Part shown: positions 19,401 through 28,104 of the stretch, one piece after another
Numbering within the stretch: the first letter of the stretch is position 1
Layout of the letters: every line of letters begins with the position of its first letter
Assembly (NCBI GenBank): GCA_026401035.1
Contig: JAPLNR010000054.1
Span: 81,351-145,350, forward strand
DNA: 64,000 nucleotides
Reading direction: 5' to 3'
DNA from: Planctomycetia bacterium
GTDB lineage: Bacteria; Planctomycetota; Planctomycetia; Pirellulales; UBA1268
Made by a program: the position numbers and the translations under genes
The notes under the pieces: generated by a model
Database searches by the model: none
The model's input: the letters and a program-made list of their open reading frames with translations, nothing else
Told to the model about the DNA's origin: nothing

Positions 19401-20007
19401 TTTCACGCCGAGCGTGGCGACGGCCACGAACACGAACATCGGCACCATCGCCCTGACTGGTTCCACGAGTGCAGCGACGGTGACGGTGCTCGACCATGCG
19501 ACATCGAGCCTTTCGGGGACGGGGGCCGTCCTGAGCGCCGTCCTCGACCTCGGCACATGGGACTACGGGAGCCAGACATGGACCTCCGGCTGCAACACGG
19601 GAACGTTCTTCATCTCCAATCTCACGAGCCTCGCCGGGGCTTCGCTCACGGCCGACCTGTCGCTGACGAACTACACGGCCAACGCCGACGGCTTCTCGAC
19701 CAACCTGAGCACCTACGCGGACATCCTCGGCGGCCAATCTTCCCCCTTCACGATCACTTTCGATCCCACGTCATTTGGGACGTCGGGCACACAGACGAAA
19801 ACGTTCACGCTCACGATGGCCGACAAGACCGGCCTCTCCGGTGGGACGAGCACCAACACGCTCACCGTAACGGCGAACGTGGTGGTGGTGCCTGAGCCTG
19901 GGGCTCTTGCCATCGCCGGGATCGGCACCGGCATGACCATTGCCGGGTGGTTTGCCGCGAAGCGGCGACGAATGCACCGGGTGAAGATTAGCAGTACACT
20001 TTGTTGA
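16495..20007 (+). CDS. PEP-CTERM protein with autotransporter-type beta-strand repeats
   Basis: A 1170-residue secreted protein. The signal peptide ends at ALA near residue 33. A long Thr/Ser/Gly/Asn-rich body follows, with many autotransporter-associated beta-strand repeats (for example [19 protein letters not shown] and [11 protein letters not shown]), which fold as a parallel beta helix. After about residue 1020 comes a choice-of-anchor type domain ([18 protein letters not shown]). The C-terminus is a PEP-CTERM sorting signal: VPEPG at 1132-1136, a hydrophobic helix, then KRRR. PEP-CTERM proteins are processed by an exosortase and exported, often into extracellular matrix. GGAG precedes the ATG. 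No catalytic domain is visible, so it is probably structural or adhesive. Confidence 0.88.
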   Translation: MVAFEHFRAVNSARWAGITVGLWALASAAPALAATGTWNTTTTNGSWATTGNWNGGVPGTGDTATFSGTSNNQTIVTGTITLGSLLFDTASVGAYTVGGAAAGTGQITLDNNGSITVTASATNSQTINAKIVLGASGTVSNSASGKTLSLAGGITGASTGTSTLSIAGPAQTTINGAIIDGAGGALGITITSAGNTRFGGANTFTGPLIIAAGAGAFNNDGASSIPTGAAVTFNGGSWGLNNDITVGALSGTNASSFFFRNPAGAKTITVGSGNASSSFAGSISDNNPTSTINVGKIGSGTWSLSNAGSTYAGTTTISAGAVQVAKLSNINTASSIGKGSSAGAATDLVLAGGVLRYAGSGDSTNRLFSTGTAGGGIEASGAAALVFTGTGAMGFNSQSGARTVTLSGTSTANNSLAMAIGDNGGATSLLKNGAGLWILTGANGYSGSTTVNAGTLQFGSDSTATSFSTSGTIALAGTLKAHNGTLTLTNNRINITGASGNLTTGASGTISVSGVTFANQAGTNVAVTAPMVIGVGGLTVAASSTSSGAWVNLSGNLSGAGAVTLDSQGLNTFQLTGSNSFTGGIVASSGYWHGGQNNSIPAGASVTNNGTWGVTGDATIGSLTGNGGIFNTNSVLKTLTIGAGNASSSYSGGIGGGQNLAVVKTASGTFTLSAAWSHDGGTTINGGMLSIASAGALSGTAGTVTINGGELKYNSATTLTRPIAFTAGTISGTGTIGAAVTAGVGAILSPGNSPGTQNYTSGLTLGPGGQYTWEINNWTGSAGTNYDQLAVSGSALNITATSGSTFKIAVTSLTGSNTTGAVANFGGGANGTSFTIATGSAGISNFDKTKFTVDTAAFTNNNSLPTSAGFWLTTNAGSTSLILNYAPSATRSLAAATSAAQIIVGGTATITAGVINAGNPANSPDALSFTGLAVGNGVSLGATSGSGITAGGTSATSGAFTTLTAGTFSFTPSVATATNTNIGTIALTGSTSAATVTVLDHATSSLSGTGAVLSAVLDLGTWDYGSQTWTSGCNTGTFFISNLTSLAGASLTADLSLTNYTANADGFSTNLSTYADILGGQSSPFTITFDPTSFGTSGTQTKTFTLTMADKTGLSGGTSTNTLTVTANVVVVPEPGALAIAGIGTGMTIAGWFAAKRRRMHRVKISSTLC

Positions 20008-20054
20008 TCATGAGTGTGGCTTTGCCAACGGGTCTGGGGCCCGAGGGAAATAAC

Positions 20055-21080
20055 GTGCCTACCGTTTCGGTGCCGCGGGCCCGACGATTATCGGGCTTCA
20101 CGCTCGTCGAGATGCTCGTCGTGGTTGCGATCATCGGCGTGCTCGTCGCCCTGCTCATTCCAGGCGTCCAGTCGGCCCGCGAATCAGCCCGCCGAATCCA
20201 ATGTGGCAACAACCTGAAGCAGATGGGGCTGGCGCTTCACAACTACCACGACGTCAGAAAAAAGCTGCCTTCGCCCAGCATGAGCATGAAAATGCTGAAC
20301 CCGGAGTCCTCATCTGGCACCCAGACGTGGTCAACCACAGCGGGCTCGAGTTGGCCGGCCCACACCTGGAGCGAATATATCTTTCCCTTCATGGATATGG
20401 CTGACATCTATAACCAGATCGACTTTAACAGAGACTATTGGACACTCGCGGTGCTACGGGGCCGAAGACTCCCGCAATTCGAATGTCCGAGCAATCCTTT
20501 CTGCGCGACGATGATGCCAAAGGACGGCGTGAGCTACTTCTTCCCGCCGAGCGGTTCGTTCAAGATGGCCGTGGGCTGCTATGCCCCGAGTATGGGGCCG
20601 TCGCATCCGGCCGCCCTCGGCGGATCGGTGGCCGTCGATTGCCCTAGCAACAACACCTACTGCTCCGTGGCTGCCTCCGACCCGAAACTCCAAAAGCTCT
20701 ATGCGACCCCCGGCATGTTCAGTGGTCGCAGCACGCTGCAAGTGCCTTTCTCGGCGGTGACCGACGGCCTCTCGAAGACGATCATGCTTGGCGAGCGACG
20801 GGGCGAACTCTGTAAGAATTGTCTGCAGTTGTCTTACTACACGCCCTGTATCTGGACTGGAAACCGGATCAACAGTCCAAACATCAAGGAAAACGACATG
20901 ACCGCCGATTACAACAACGGCGGCGCTGCCAGCTACCACGCCGCTGGTGCCAGCTTCGTCATGGGCGACGGGGCGGTAGTCTTCTTCGACAACAACATCG
21001 ACTACCAGATCTACAATGCCCTCGGCTGCCGTGATGACGCAGGCTTCGCCATCAATGTCGCCAACGTGGCCGTGCCATGA
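20055..21080 (+). CDS. DUF1559 type-IV-pilin-like protein
   Basis: A 341-residue protein of the DUF1559 family that is hugely expanded in planctomycetes. It starts with a prepilin-type signal, [19 protein letters not shown], with the expected Gly-Phe cleavage site and Glu at +5. The family hallmark [20 protein letters not shown] follows. The C-terminus has the family ending ([20 protein letters not shown]). I choose GTG 20055 because GAGGG lies seven bases upstream and it gives a normal short leader; ATG 20010 or TTG 20001 would add 15-18 residues. It overlaps the companion lipoprotein gene by ATGA. Members are thought to be processed by prepilin peptidase and exposed at the surface; their role is unknown. 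Confidence 0.88.
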   Translation: MPTVSVPRARRLSGFTLVEMLVVVAIIGVLVALLIPGVQSARESARRIQCGNNLKQMGLALHNYHDVRKKLPSPSMSMKMLNPESSSGTQTWSTTAGSSWPAHTWSEYIFPFMDMADIYNQIDFNRDYWTLAVLRGRRLPQFECPSNPFCATMMPKDGVSYFFPPSGSFKMAVGCYAPSMGPSHPAALGGSVAVDCPSNNTYCSVAASDPKLQKLYATPGMFSGRSTLQVPFSAVTDGLSKTIMLGERRGELCKNCLQLSYYTPCIWTGNRINSPNIKENDMTADYNNGGAASYHAAGASFVMGDGAVVFFDNNIDYQIYNALGCRDDAGFAINVANVAVP

Positions 21081-21541
21081 CCTCTTCATTGAAACAGCCT
21101 CTAGCAGTATCCGTCGCCCGGTCGAACCTCGTCGTGCTTCCCGGTCTGCTCCCCTGCCTACTCTTGGCCAGCGGGTGCGGGCCTCGTGTACCCGCGGGCT
21201 TCGTCGTCGTGGCGGGCACCGTGACCTACGAAGCCGCACCGCTCACTACCGGTACGATTCTTTTTTCTGCTGAATCTGGCGCTGCAGCCTCTGCACAGAT
21301 TGATCCGTACGGCAGGTTTCGTACGACTTTGCGACCAGGGCGAGTAGTGATCGCCGTGCGAGCGAAAGAAGGCGTCGACAGACTCGACGAGAAGGGCAAC
21401 TACATTGCTGCCAAGAGCGTGATCCCCGAGACGCTGGGCGACACGAAAACCTCCGGCCTCTCGATCGACGTCGCAGCCGGCATGAAGCCGGTGAACATCG
21501 TTCTGGACCAGCAGGCTGACCCTCAGCCGGTTCGCAAGTGA
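21077..21541 (+). CDS. DUF1559-associated carboxypeptidase-regulatory-like lipoprotein
   Basis: A 154-residue lipoprotein. The lipobox LLASGC places the acylated Cys at residue 34. The mature part is a single beta-sandwich resembling the carboxypeptidase regulatory-like/transthyretin fold ([19 protein letters not shown], then [16 protein letters not shown]). Genes of this type commonly follow DUF1559 genes in planctomycetes, and here the ATG overlaps the DUF1559 stop (21077-21080), implying coupled translation and a joint surface function. Confidence 0.82.
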   Translation: MTSSLKQPLAVSVARSNLVVLPGLLPCLLLASGCGPRVPAGFVVVAGTVTYEAAPLTTGTILFSAESGAAASAQIDPYGRFRTTLRPGRVVIAVRAKEGVDRLDEKGNYIAAKSVIPETLGDTKTSGLSIDVAAGMKPVNIVLDQQADPQPVRK

Positions 21542-21645
21542 GAGACAGCCGGATCGGGACATCTGCTCGCTTGATCTGCGCCTGATTGGAGCAGGGCCTG
21601 AAGCGAGAGGTGACGGCGCGTAAAAGAATCGAAAAAAAGCACGCC

Positions 21646-21668
21646 CGTCCCGATTTATCTTCGGGACG
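21646..21668 (-). terminator. Orphan hairpin with T-tract on the minus strand
   Basis: CGTCCCGA and TCGGGACG form a perfect 8-bp stem with a 7-base loop. On the minus strand the hairpin is followed after about eight bases by seven T residues (from 21632-21638), as in an intrinsic terminator. No minus-strand gene ends here now, so it may be a leftover from a deleted gene. Confidence 0.4.
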
Positions 21669-21778
21669 ATATCGTCCGCCTATCCCGATCTTCACCGTCT
21701 CGAATTCCTTTGGAGACCACCCGATGCCCACCAGCCCGTACGCGCCGCTCTCCATCGGCACCACCACGACCCGCCGCG

Positions 21779-21808
21779 GATTGCGGCATGAGTTTCCGTG
21801 AACTATCC
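21779..21808 (+). repeat. 30-bp copy of the fic upstream sequence
   Basis: The segment beginning GATTGCGGCATGAG and ending GAACTATCC matches 26795-26824 with a single difference (29 of 30). That second copy sits 56 bases before the intact fic gene. Here it abuts a fragment of the fic coding region, so the whole 21779-21882 block is a deletion derivative of the fic locus. Confidence 0.85.
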
Positions 21809-21882
21809 CCCGAGCATCGCGTTCAAGCGACGCCAGGGCGAGTACTATGCCCGCCTCGCAGCCGTCCGCACCGAAGGCGACT
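21809..21882 (+). pseudogene. fic gene fragment
   Basis: Seventy-four bases match 27617-27690 inside the intact fic gene with one silent difference (TAT versus TAC, 73 of 74). They encode PSIAFKRRQGEYYARLAAVR and a few more residues. Everything before and after is missing. The piece is joined directly to a copy of the fic upstream region, as expected if about 790 bp had been deleted from a former second fic copy. Confidence 0.9.
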
Positions 21883-21998
21883 ATCACCTCGTCCACGGCC
21901 TGCTAATCCATGCTGGTGATTTGCCGTCAGCAACACCGTAGTATTCTTTCATTTATGCTCGCTCGTCGCATTTCCCATTTTCCCCCAGGACTTCTGCA

Positions 21999-24932
21999 GT
22001 GAGAGCAGTGCGCAGGACGACCGTTGTGGTCATGGCCGCCTGCCTCGCGACGCTGCGTCTCGAAGCCGCGGTGCCGATCGTGGCTGGCTTCGAGCGCTAT
22101 GGCCGCTTCGCCGAGGGCGACGGCGCAAGGGTGGAGGCCGGGCTCCTCCTCCTCGGTGATTTGGGCTGCGTGAACTGCCATGCCGGCTCAGCAAAAGCCA
22201 CGCAGCACTTCCTACCCAAGGCCGGCCCCGTGCTCGACCAGGTCGGTACGAGGCTCCGCCCGGAATGGATCGTCCGCTACTTGGCGGATCCGCATGCGAC
22301 CAAGCCGGGCACTACCATGCCTCACGTGCTCGCCGGCCTGCCGGATGCCGAGCGGGAGCATGCGGCCACGGCGCTTGCCCACTTTCTGGTTTCCACCGGG
22401 GAATTCGTCGACGGTTGGGGCAACGAGCGGCCAAACGTCAGTCTTCAGGAGGGGCTCGCCGTGTATGAGCGTTCTGGCTGTACCGCCTGCCACGGCTCGC
22501 GAAAGACCGATGCCGTTGCGCTTGCTGACAGCGTGCCGCTCGGTGAACTCGACGGCAAGTGGTCTCCCCGGTCGCTCGACGAGTTCCTCAAAGACCCGCT
22601 GGCGACACGTCCCTCCAGCCGGATGCCCACGACCGTGCTCGCCGACAGTGACCGCCGCCAACTCGTTGCCGCGCTCATGACCACCCCGCCGAGTCATGGA
22701 TCAAGTTTCGACGACGTGACCGCCTTCAATGGGCGGGTGTGGTCCGCCCGCATTGATACGCTCGACGAGATGGCCTCGCTCGGGCCGCCAACGCGGTCAG
22801 CGCCGATGAAGGGCTTCGATGTCGTTGGACTGGCCCAGGCACGCGAGAACTTCGCCGTGCAGCTCGATGGATTTTTTCATGCCCCCGTGCCGGGAGCGTA
22901 TACCTTTCATCTGGCGAGCGACGACGGCAGCCGGCTGTTCGTGGGGGGAACACTGGTCGTGAACAACGACGGCATCCACGGCCTTACCGAACGGCAGGAA
23001 ACGGTCACTCTCGTGGCCGGAGTTCATCCACTGCGGATTGACTATTTCGAGGCGACTGGCGGCGAGGGGCTCTCCGTCGATGTGGTGCCCCCCGGCCGCC
23101 GGCGGCGGACGCTGCTGGCCCATGCCACTCCCGGCGCAGAAGACCATCCGGCGTTCCAGACGCGGAAGTTGGAGGTCGCGGCCCTGCCGTTCACGGTCGA
23201 TCCCGCGCTTGCTGCCGAGGGGCGGCAGTTGTTCGGGAAGGTTGGTTGTGCGAACTGCCATGTGATGCACGACGGTGAAGGGCAACAGCTGGCGGTCTTG
23301 TCGGAGCCGAAATCCTTGTCTGAGTTGCGCGCGTTGACCTCCGGCTGCCTAACGGCCAATCCCGGCCAGGCAGCGGGTGGTCGGCCCGCTGCGGCACGGT
23401 ATGGACTCGACGAGATCCAGCGGAGCATGCTGCGCGACGCCGTCTCGTGGCTGAAGGAATCGGCCGCGGATCAGGAGCCAACCCGCGAGTATCGCATCGA
23501 CCGGGGGTTCACAGCGCTCAACTGCTACGCATGCCACGTTCGTGACGGTAAGGGGGGCACTGTGCCGGCGGTAGTCACCTTGGATGAGGAGGGCGAACCG
23601 GTCCGTGTCGACGCGGCCCGCGACGCGCTCTTCACCTCGGCGGTGGCGGAACTCGGCGAAGAAGCCCGGCTTCCGCCATTGCTCACGGGCGTCGGCGACA
23701 AACTGGCTCCCGACTTTCTTGCACAGGTGCTTCGCGACGGCGGGCATGACCGCGTTGGCTACATGCACACGCGCATGCCGAAATGGAACGGTCTCGTCGC
23801 CGATCCCCTCGCCGCCCTGCTCGCAGAGGATGCCAAGACCTCGGTGCCGGTGCCCGAACTTGGCGGGTTTGTCGCTGCAGAGGTAGCCGAACAGGGGCGG
23901 AGGCTGTGCGGATCAACGGCGTTAGGCTGCATCAAGTGCCATGCATTCGGCGGCGAGAAGGGGCAGAGCCTCGGCGTGATCGACATGACACGGATGCCCA
24001 AACGCCTGCGCCACGAATGGTTTCTCGCGTACGTCGCCAATCCACAGCGGTTTCGCCCCGGCACGCGGATGCCCGCGGCCTGGCCCGACGGCAAGACGTT
24101 TTTCACTGACATCCTCGATGGCTCCGCTGCCGGCCAGATCGAGAGCGTCTGGCGGTATGTCTCGGGAGCGAAACCCGCTCCGCCCCTCGGCCTGGCCACC
24201 GACCCGATCGAACTCGTTCCCGCAGGACGGCCGATCGTCTACCGGAATTTTATCGAGGGAGCCGGCCCGCGGGCGATCGGCGTCGGCTACCCGGAGCGGA
24301 TCAACATGGCGTGGGATGCGAATGCCTCACGGCTGGCCTTGGTCTGGAGTGGCGGATTCATCGACGCCAGCCGCCATTGGACCGGGCGGGGCGCGGGCTT
24401 TCAGCCACCGTTGGGAAACGGAGTGTTTTGCGCCGACGCCTCGACGCCGCTCGCCGTGTTTGCGTCCAAGGCTGATCTGGCGACCGCCATGTGGCCGGCA
24501 GCCGCCGATCGTAAGTCGCAAGGCCCCGCCGCAGGGCATACCGCCCTCGGCTATCGCCTCGATGCCGCCGGCAGACCGATTTTTCGGTGGCGCTGGGGTG
24601 AGTGCATCGTGGTCGACGCAATCGAGCCGGTGACGTTCGGGGCCGCTGGCGCCGGGAAAGGGCCGTTCGCTGGCCTGAGACGCACGCTCACCATCTCCGG
24701 ATCGCCCCCCGCAGGGACCGTCGCATTCAGGGCCGCTACAGGCGACTCGATCGCAGATGAATCGGATGGCTGGTACCGCGTCGATGGGCGGTGGCGGGTG
24801 CGGGTCGAGGCAGACGGGACAATCGTGCGACGTGGCGACGAGGGTCACCCCGAAGTGCGGGTGCCGCTCGTCTGGAAGCCAACTGCCGACGGCCGAGCCG
24901 AGGCTGTGGTGGTGGAGGAACTCAGATGGTGA
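21999..24932 (+). CDS. Exported multihaem c-type cytochrome with PA14 domain
   Basis: A 977-residue exported protein with five CxxCH haem-attachment sites: Cys57-His61, Cys161-His165, Cys417-His421, Cys509-His513 and Cys644-His648. Between the second and third lies a PA14 domain at about 270-365 (YTFHLASDDGSRLFVGGTLV, then GVHPLRIDYFEATGG), a carbohydrate-binding module common in planctomycete cytochromes. The last 220 residues are a beta-rich domain without haem. I start at GTG 21999, with AGGA nine bases upstream and a signal sequence ending near EAA. The sorbosone-dehydrogenase-like gene overlaps its end by seven bases. Together they are probably a periplasmic sugar-oxidation module in which electrons pass from the dehydrogenase to the haems. 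Confidence 0.85.
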   Translation: MRAVRRTTVVVMAACLATLRLEAAVPIVAGFERYGRFAEGDGARVEAGLLLLGDLGCVNCHAGSAKATQHFLPKAGPVLDQVGTRLRPEWIVRYLADPHATKPGTTMPHVLAGLPDAEREHAATALAHFLVSTGEFVDGWGNERPNVSLQEGLAVYERSGCTACHGSRKTDAVALADSVPLGELDGKWSPRSLDEFLKDPLATRPSSRMPTTVLADSDRRQLVAALMTTPPSHGSSFDDVTAFNGRVWSARIDTLDEMASLGPPTRSAPMKGFDVVGLAQARENFAVQLDGFFHAPVPGAYTFHLASDDGSRLFVGGTLVVNNDGIHGLTERQETVTLVAGVHPLRIDYFEATGGEGLSVDVVPPGRRRRTLLAHATPGAEDHPAFQTRKLEVAALPFTVDPALAAEGRQLFGKVGCANCHVMHDGEGQQLAVLSEPKSLSELRALTSGCLTANPGQAAGGRPAAARYGLDEIQRSMLRDAVSWLKESAADQEPTREYRIDRGFTALNCYACHVRDGKGGTVPAVVTLDEEGEPVRVDAARDALFTSAVAELGEEARLPPLLTGVGDKLAPDFLAQVLRDGGHDRVGYMHTRMPKWNGLVADPLAALLAEDAKTSVPVPELGGFVAAEVAEQGRRLCGSTALGCIKCHAFGGEKGQSLGVIDMTRMPKRLRHEWFLAYVANPQRFRPGTRMPAAWPDGKTFFTDILDGSAAGQIESVWRYVSGAKPAPPLGLATDPIELVPAGRPIVYRNFIEGAGPRAIGVGYPERINMAWDANASRLALVWSGGFIDASRHWTGRGAGFQPPLGNGVFCADASTPLAVFASKADLATAMWPAAADRKSQGPAAGHTALGYRLDAAGRPIFRWRWGECIVVDAIEPVTFGAAGAGKGPFAGLRRTLTISGSPPAGTVAFRAATGDSIADESDGWYRVDGRWRVRVEADGTIVRRGDEGHPEVRVPLVWKPTADGRAEAVVVEELRW

Positions 24933-26464
24933 TTCGAATCGGCCGAGCGTTGGCCTGCTGCGTGTTGCTCTTGTCGGGTTTGGCGTGGATCGTGCCAGTT
25001 GCTGCCGTGGAACCCGCGAGCACCACGCCCGCGCAGAGCGATTACTGGCAGATCGAGGCGGTGCCCACACCGTCCGACGTGGTGCTCGAGGTTTCGGCGC
25101 TGGAATGGGTTCCGGCTTCCCCCGCTGCTCCAGAGGGCATGCTGGCCGTAGCCACGCGCCGCGGCGACATCTGGCTGGCCACGGGCGTCGAGGGTGACCT
25201 CTCGAAAGTCACCTGGAAGCGGTTCGCTGAAGGACTGCACGAGCCGTTCGGCCTGGCCTGGCGCGACGGGCCCGACGGCACATGGCTCTACGTCACGCAG
25301 CGAGGCGAGCTCTCGCGGCTGCGGGACGAGACAGGCGATGGTGTGGCCGATGTCTACGAGACGGTCAGCGATGCATGGGGCATCAACGGCGACTACCACG
25401 AATACGCCTTCGGATCGAAGTTCGACCGCGAGGGCCGGATCTGGATCGTACTTTGCCTCACCGCATCGACCTCCAGCGATGCACCGTTCCGGGGCTGGTG
25501 CGTCCGGGTGGCGGAGGACGGCACGATGATCCCCACCTGCAGCGGGATTCGATCGCCCGGCGGCATCGGCTTCGGCTGCGACGGCGAGGTCTATTACACC
25601 GACAATCAAGGCCCATGGAACGGCAGCTGCTCGCTCAAGCACCTCGTGCCGGGCGACTTCATGGGAAATCCTGCGGGCAACAAGTGGTATACCCAGGCGC
25701 CGGGGATGGGATCCGCGCCGGAAGAGCCGAAGAGTGGTTCGCGGATCACGGCCGAGACCAGGCGGATTCCGCGACTGAGGCCACCGGCCGTGGTCTTTCC
25801 CTACGCACTGATGGGACAGAGCGCCGCGGGCATCCTCTGCGACTCTACCCAGGGCCGATTCGGCCCCTTTGCAGGACAGCTCTTCGTTACCGACAACTCG
25901 CACAGCATGGTGATGCGGTGCGCGCTGGAAACGATCCACGGCGTGAAGCAGGGCGGCTGCTTTCCGATGCTCGCGGGCCTGCGGAGCGGCTCGCTCGCCG
26001 AGCAGTTTTCGCCAGGGGGCAGGCTCTTCGTGGGCGGCACGAATCGCGGCTGGGGATCGCGCGGCCCCGGCAGCTTCGCCCTCGAACGAGTCACTTGGAC
26101 GGGCCGAACGCCGTTCGAGATCCGAGCCATCAGGGCCATTGCCGGAGGATTCGAACTCGAGTTTACGCACCCTGTCGATCCGGCCACGGCGGCAGATCTG
26201 CGGAGCTATGCCGCCCGTGGATTCACCTACATCTATCAGTCGGCCTACGGGAGCCCCGTGGTGGACAACGAGCCGTGCCCGGTTCAGAAGGCGGAGCCGA
26301 CGGCCGACGGCCGCAGCGTGAGGCTCATGCTGGGAAACCTTCGCGAGGGAATGATCCACGAGATTCGGGCCGCCGGGATCCGCGCCGCCGCCTCGGCCGA
26401 CGGCGCCGCTGGCCAGCCGTTACTGCACGATACCGGCTGGTACACGCTCAACCGCCTGCCGTAG
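24926..26464 (+). CDS. Exported sorbosone/glucose dehydrogenase-like beta-propeller protein
   Basis: A 512-residue exported protein. The signal peptide (ALACCVLLLSGLAWIVPVAA) is followed by a beta-propeller typical of PVC-type L-sorbosone dehydrogenase-like proteins (GLHEPFGLAWRDGPDGTWLY, then SRLRDETGDGVADVYETV and IRSPGGIGFGCDGEVYYTDN). These are proposed PQQ- or haem-linked sugar oxidases. GGAGGA lies before the ATG at 24926, which overlaps the cytochrome stop, so the two are co-translated. The overlap supports electron transfer between them. The substrate is unknown. Confidence 0.82.
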   Translation: MVIRIGRALACCVLLLSGLAWIVPVAAVEPASTTPAQSDYWQIEAVPTPSDVVLEVSALEWVPASPAAPEGMLAVATRRGDIWLATGVEGDLSKVTWKRFAEGLHEPFGLAWRDGPDGTWLYVTQRGELSRLRDETGDGVADVYETVSDAWGINGDYHEYAFGSKFDREGRIWIVLCLTASTSSDAPFRGWCVRVAEDGTMIPTCSGIRSPGGIGFGCDGEVYYTDNQGPWNGSCSLKHLVPGDFMGNPAGNKWYTQAPGMGSAPEEPKSGSRITAETRRIPRLRPPAVVFPYALMGQSAAGILCDSTQGRFGPFAGQLFVTDNSHSMVMRCALETIHGVKQGGCFPMLAGLRSGSLAEQFSPGGRLFVGGTNRGWGSRGPGSFALERVTWTGRTPFEIRAIRAIAGGFELEFTHPVDPATAADLRSYAARGFTYIYQSAYGSPVVDNEPCPVQKAEPTADGRSVRLMLGNLREGMIHEIRAAGIRAAASADGAAGQPLLHDTGWYTLNRLP

Positions 26465-26663
26465 TCGAGCAACGGCACTTCGGCTGACCTGCTTCCCTTG
26501 AAAGGCAGCACTTCCCCAGAGAGAATCCAAGCTGAGTAGCCCGACGACGGTTGAAACTCCACCGACGCCAAGACCCTCGGCCGCACCCATTCCGTGGCTC
26601 CTGGCATCAAGCCCGTCGAGTTCGTGCTCGTCCGTTGATGTGCCGCCCGCATCGGTCGTGGGA

Positions 26664-26756
26664 TCAGGCCAAGATCTCTTTGATCACGTGCGACGGCTCC
26701 ACGCCGGTGAGGCGGAAGTCGAGCCCCTGCGACCGGAAACTCAGCCGGGTATGGTC
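26664..26756 (-). pseudogene. C-terminal tail of a DUF1501 protein
   Basis: On the minus strand these 93 bases read DHTRLSFRSQGLDFRLTGVE, continuing to VIKEILA and a TGA. I recognise this as the end of planctomycete DUF1501 (sulfatase-like, Tat-exported) proteins. The frame upstream of the Asp is unrelated. Such proteins are normally over 400 residues, so only about the last 30 codons survive. Confidence 0.75.
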
Positions 26757-26794
26757 GCAAGAAAAGGCCCGCCGGCAGCCACGCCCGGAAAATT

Positions 26795-26824
26795 GATTGC
26801 GGCATGAGTTTCCGCGAACTATCC
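26795..26824 (+). repeat. 30-bp repeat upstream of fic
   Basis: The partner of 21779-21808 (29 of 30 identical), on the same strand. Together with the 74-bp coding match it brackets the block that holds the cytochrome and sorbosone genes between two copies of fic-locus sequence. Confidence 0.85.
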
Positions 26825-26879
26825 TCTAGGAAACGATCGTTGCTTACGGTCTATTGCTCGAAAAGGATCGTTTCTTTCG

Positions 26880-28070
26880 ATGCCCCGCGAGACCGGCAGT
26901 TTCCGAACCAGTACGACCCACGGGGAGACCGTCCGGGCGTTTGTGCCGTACCCTTTGCCGCCGGCCGCCCCACCACTGGCGATCGAGAATGAACTCGCTG
27001 AGCGGCACACTGAGGCCCTTGCCGCCATCGGCCGTCTCCGGCTCGCCGGGGCGATGGTGCCCGATCCAAGCTGGTTTCTTTACGGCTTCGTTCGCAAGGA
27101 GGCCGTGCTGTCGTCGCAGATCGAAGGCACTCAGGCGACCCTCCGCGATGTCGCCACCTTCGAGGCCACGAGCATGGCCGACAGGCCGGCCGACGTCGCG
27201 GAGGTCTGTAACTACGTCGATGCCTTGAACCAGTCCCGTGCCACGATCAATGATCCGGCGGGCCTGCCACTCTCCACGCGGCTGCTCTGCCACGCGCATC
27301 GCATTCTGATGCGTGGCGTGCGCGGCGCTGACAAACTCCCAGGCGAGATCCGCCGCAGTCAAAACTGGATCGGTGGTAGCCGGCCAGGCAACGCAAGCTT
27401 TGTGCCACCGCCACCTGAGGAGGTCGCTCCCGCGCTGGCCGCGCTTGAGCGGTGGATCCATGCAGACGATCCGCTGCCCCCCTTGGTCAAGGCCGGGCTC
27501 GCGCACGTGCAGTTCGAGACGATCCACCCGTTTCTCGATGGCAACGGCCGCATCGGCCGCATGCTCATCACCTTGCTGGTCGAGCATTGGGACCTGCTCG
27601 ACCAGCCACTCCTCTACCCGAGCATCGCGTTCAAGCGACGCCAGGGCGAGTACTACGCCCGCCTCGCAGCCGTCCGCACCGAAGGCGACTGGGAAGGTTG
27701 GACGTCGTTCTTTCTCGAGTGCGTAGCCGCTGCGGCCGATGACGGCGTCGCCATCGCGAGGGCCATCCACGCCCTCGTTGCCCGCGACCGCAACCGAATT
27801 GTCCAACACCCCCGGGCGACCGTCGCGGCCATCCAACTCCTCGACCATCTTCCCTCGACCCCGGTTCTGACGGTTCCGCGGGCGCGCGGTCTCCTCGGCA
27901 TTACTGCGCCGCCAGCACGCAAGGCCATTGAACTGCTCGAGTCGCTCGGCGTGCTTCGCGAGACGACGGGGAAGCAGCGAGACCGTGTCTATGCCTATCA
28001 TGCATATCTGGAACTGCTGACGGAGTCGTCTCAACCGACTGCCGTAGTCGAGTTCGTGCCCGCCCAATGA
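26880..28070 (+). CDS. fic: Fic-family AMP-transferase (class II, self-inhibited)
   Basis: A 396-residue Fic protein that would transfer AMP from ATP to hydroxyl groups of target proteins. The catalytic motif HPFLDGNGRIGR is complete at residues 216-227, and the flap LPGEIRRSQNWIGG is at 153-166. An N-terminal inhibitory helix carries SSQIEGTQ at 78-85, matching the (S/T)xxxE(G/N) rule of class II Fic proteins, in which the Glu blocks ATP binding. A C-terminal winged helix (TVPRARGLLGITAPPARKAIELL) is typical of the long DUF4172-less type. The enzyme looks intact. A deleted second copy survives at 21.8 kb. The target protein is unknown. Confidence 0.93.
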   Translation: MPRETGSFRTSTTHGETVRAFVPYPLPPAAPPLAIENELAERHTEALAAIGRLRLAGAMVPDPSWFLYGFVRKEAVLSSQIEGTQATLRDVATFEATSMADRPADVAEVCNYVDALNQSRATINDPAGLPLSTRLLCHAHRILMRGVRGADKLPGEIRRSQNWIGGSRPGNASFVPPPPEEVAPALAALERWIHADDPLPPLVKAGLAHVQFETIHPFLDGNGRIGRMLITLLVEHWDLLDQPLLYPSIAFKRRQGEYYARLAAVRTEGDWEGWTSFFLECVAAAADDGVAIARAIHALVARDRNRIVQHPRATVAAIQLLDHLPSTPVLTVPRARGLLGITAPPARKAIELLESLGVLRETTGKQRDRVYAYHAYLELLTESSQPTAVVEFVPAQ

Positions 28071-28104
28071 CGTGCCTTGAGATGCCTCACGGAGCCGCTC
28101 GTAT

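Larger units (their letters stand above)
21542..21998. other. 457-bp spacer with hairpins and duplicated debris
   Basis: No intact gene fits here. The spacer holds a strong hairpin (21646-21668) next to an A-tract, a 14-bp perfect palindrome GGACGATATCGTCC (21664-21677), a 30-bp repeat of the sequence upstream of fic (21779-21808), and directly joined to it a 74-bp piece of the fic coding sequence (21809-21882). A short frame at 21724 (MPTSPYAPLSIG) preceded by GGAGA may be the first codons of a lost gene. Confidence 0.6.
26465..26879. other. 415-bp spacer with debris before fic
   Basis: The gap contains a minus-strand tail of a DUF1501 gene (26664-26756), the 30-bp repeat shared with 21779 (26795-26824), and a 9-bp inverted repeat GAAACGATC/GATCGTTTC at 26830-26838 and 26866-26874, ending six bases before the fic start. 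The last of these could be an operator or a transcript hairpin. No further gene is credible. Confidence 0.6.

Noticed and set aside
16866..19940. Several minus-strand frames rich in Val, Pro and Ala
   Set aside because: Antisense of the Thr/Gly-rich PEP-CTERM repeat protein; composition is explained by that.
21724..21801. Short frame MPTSPYAPLSIG with a ribosome site
   Set aside because: It ends after 25 codons in the duplicated repeat. It may be the first codons of a lost gene, but no family can be assigned.
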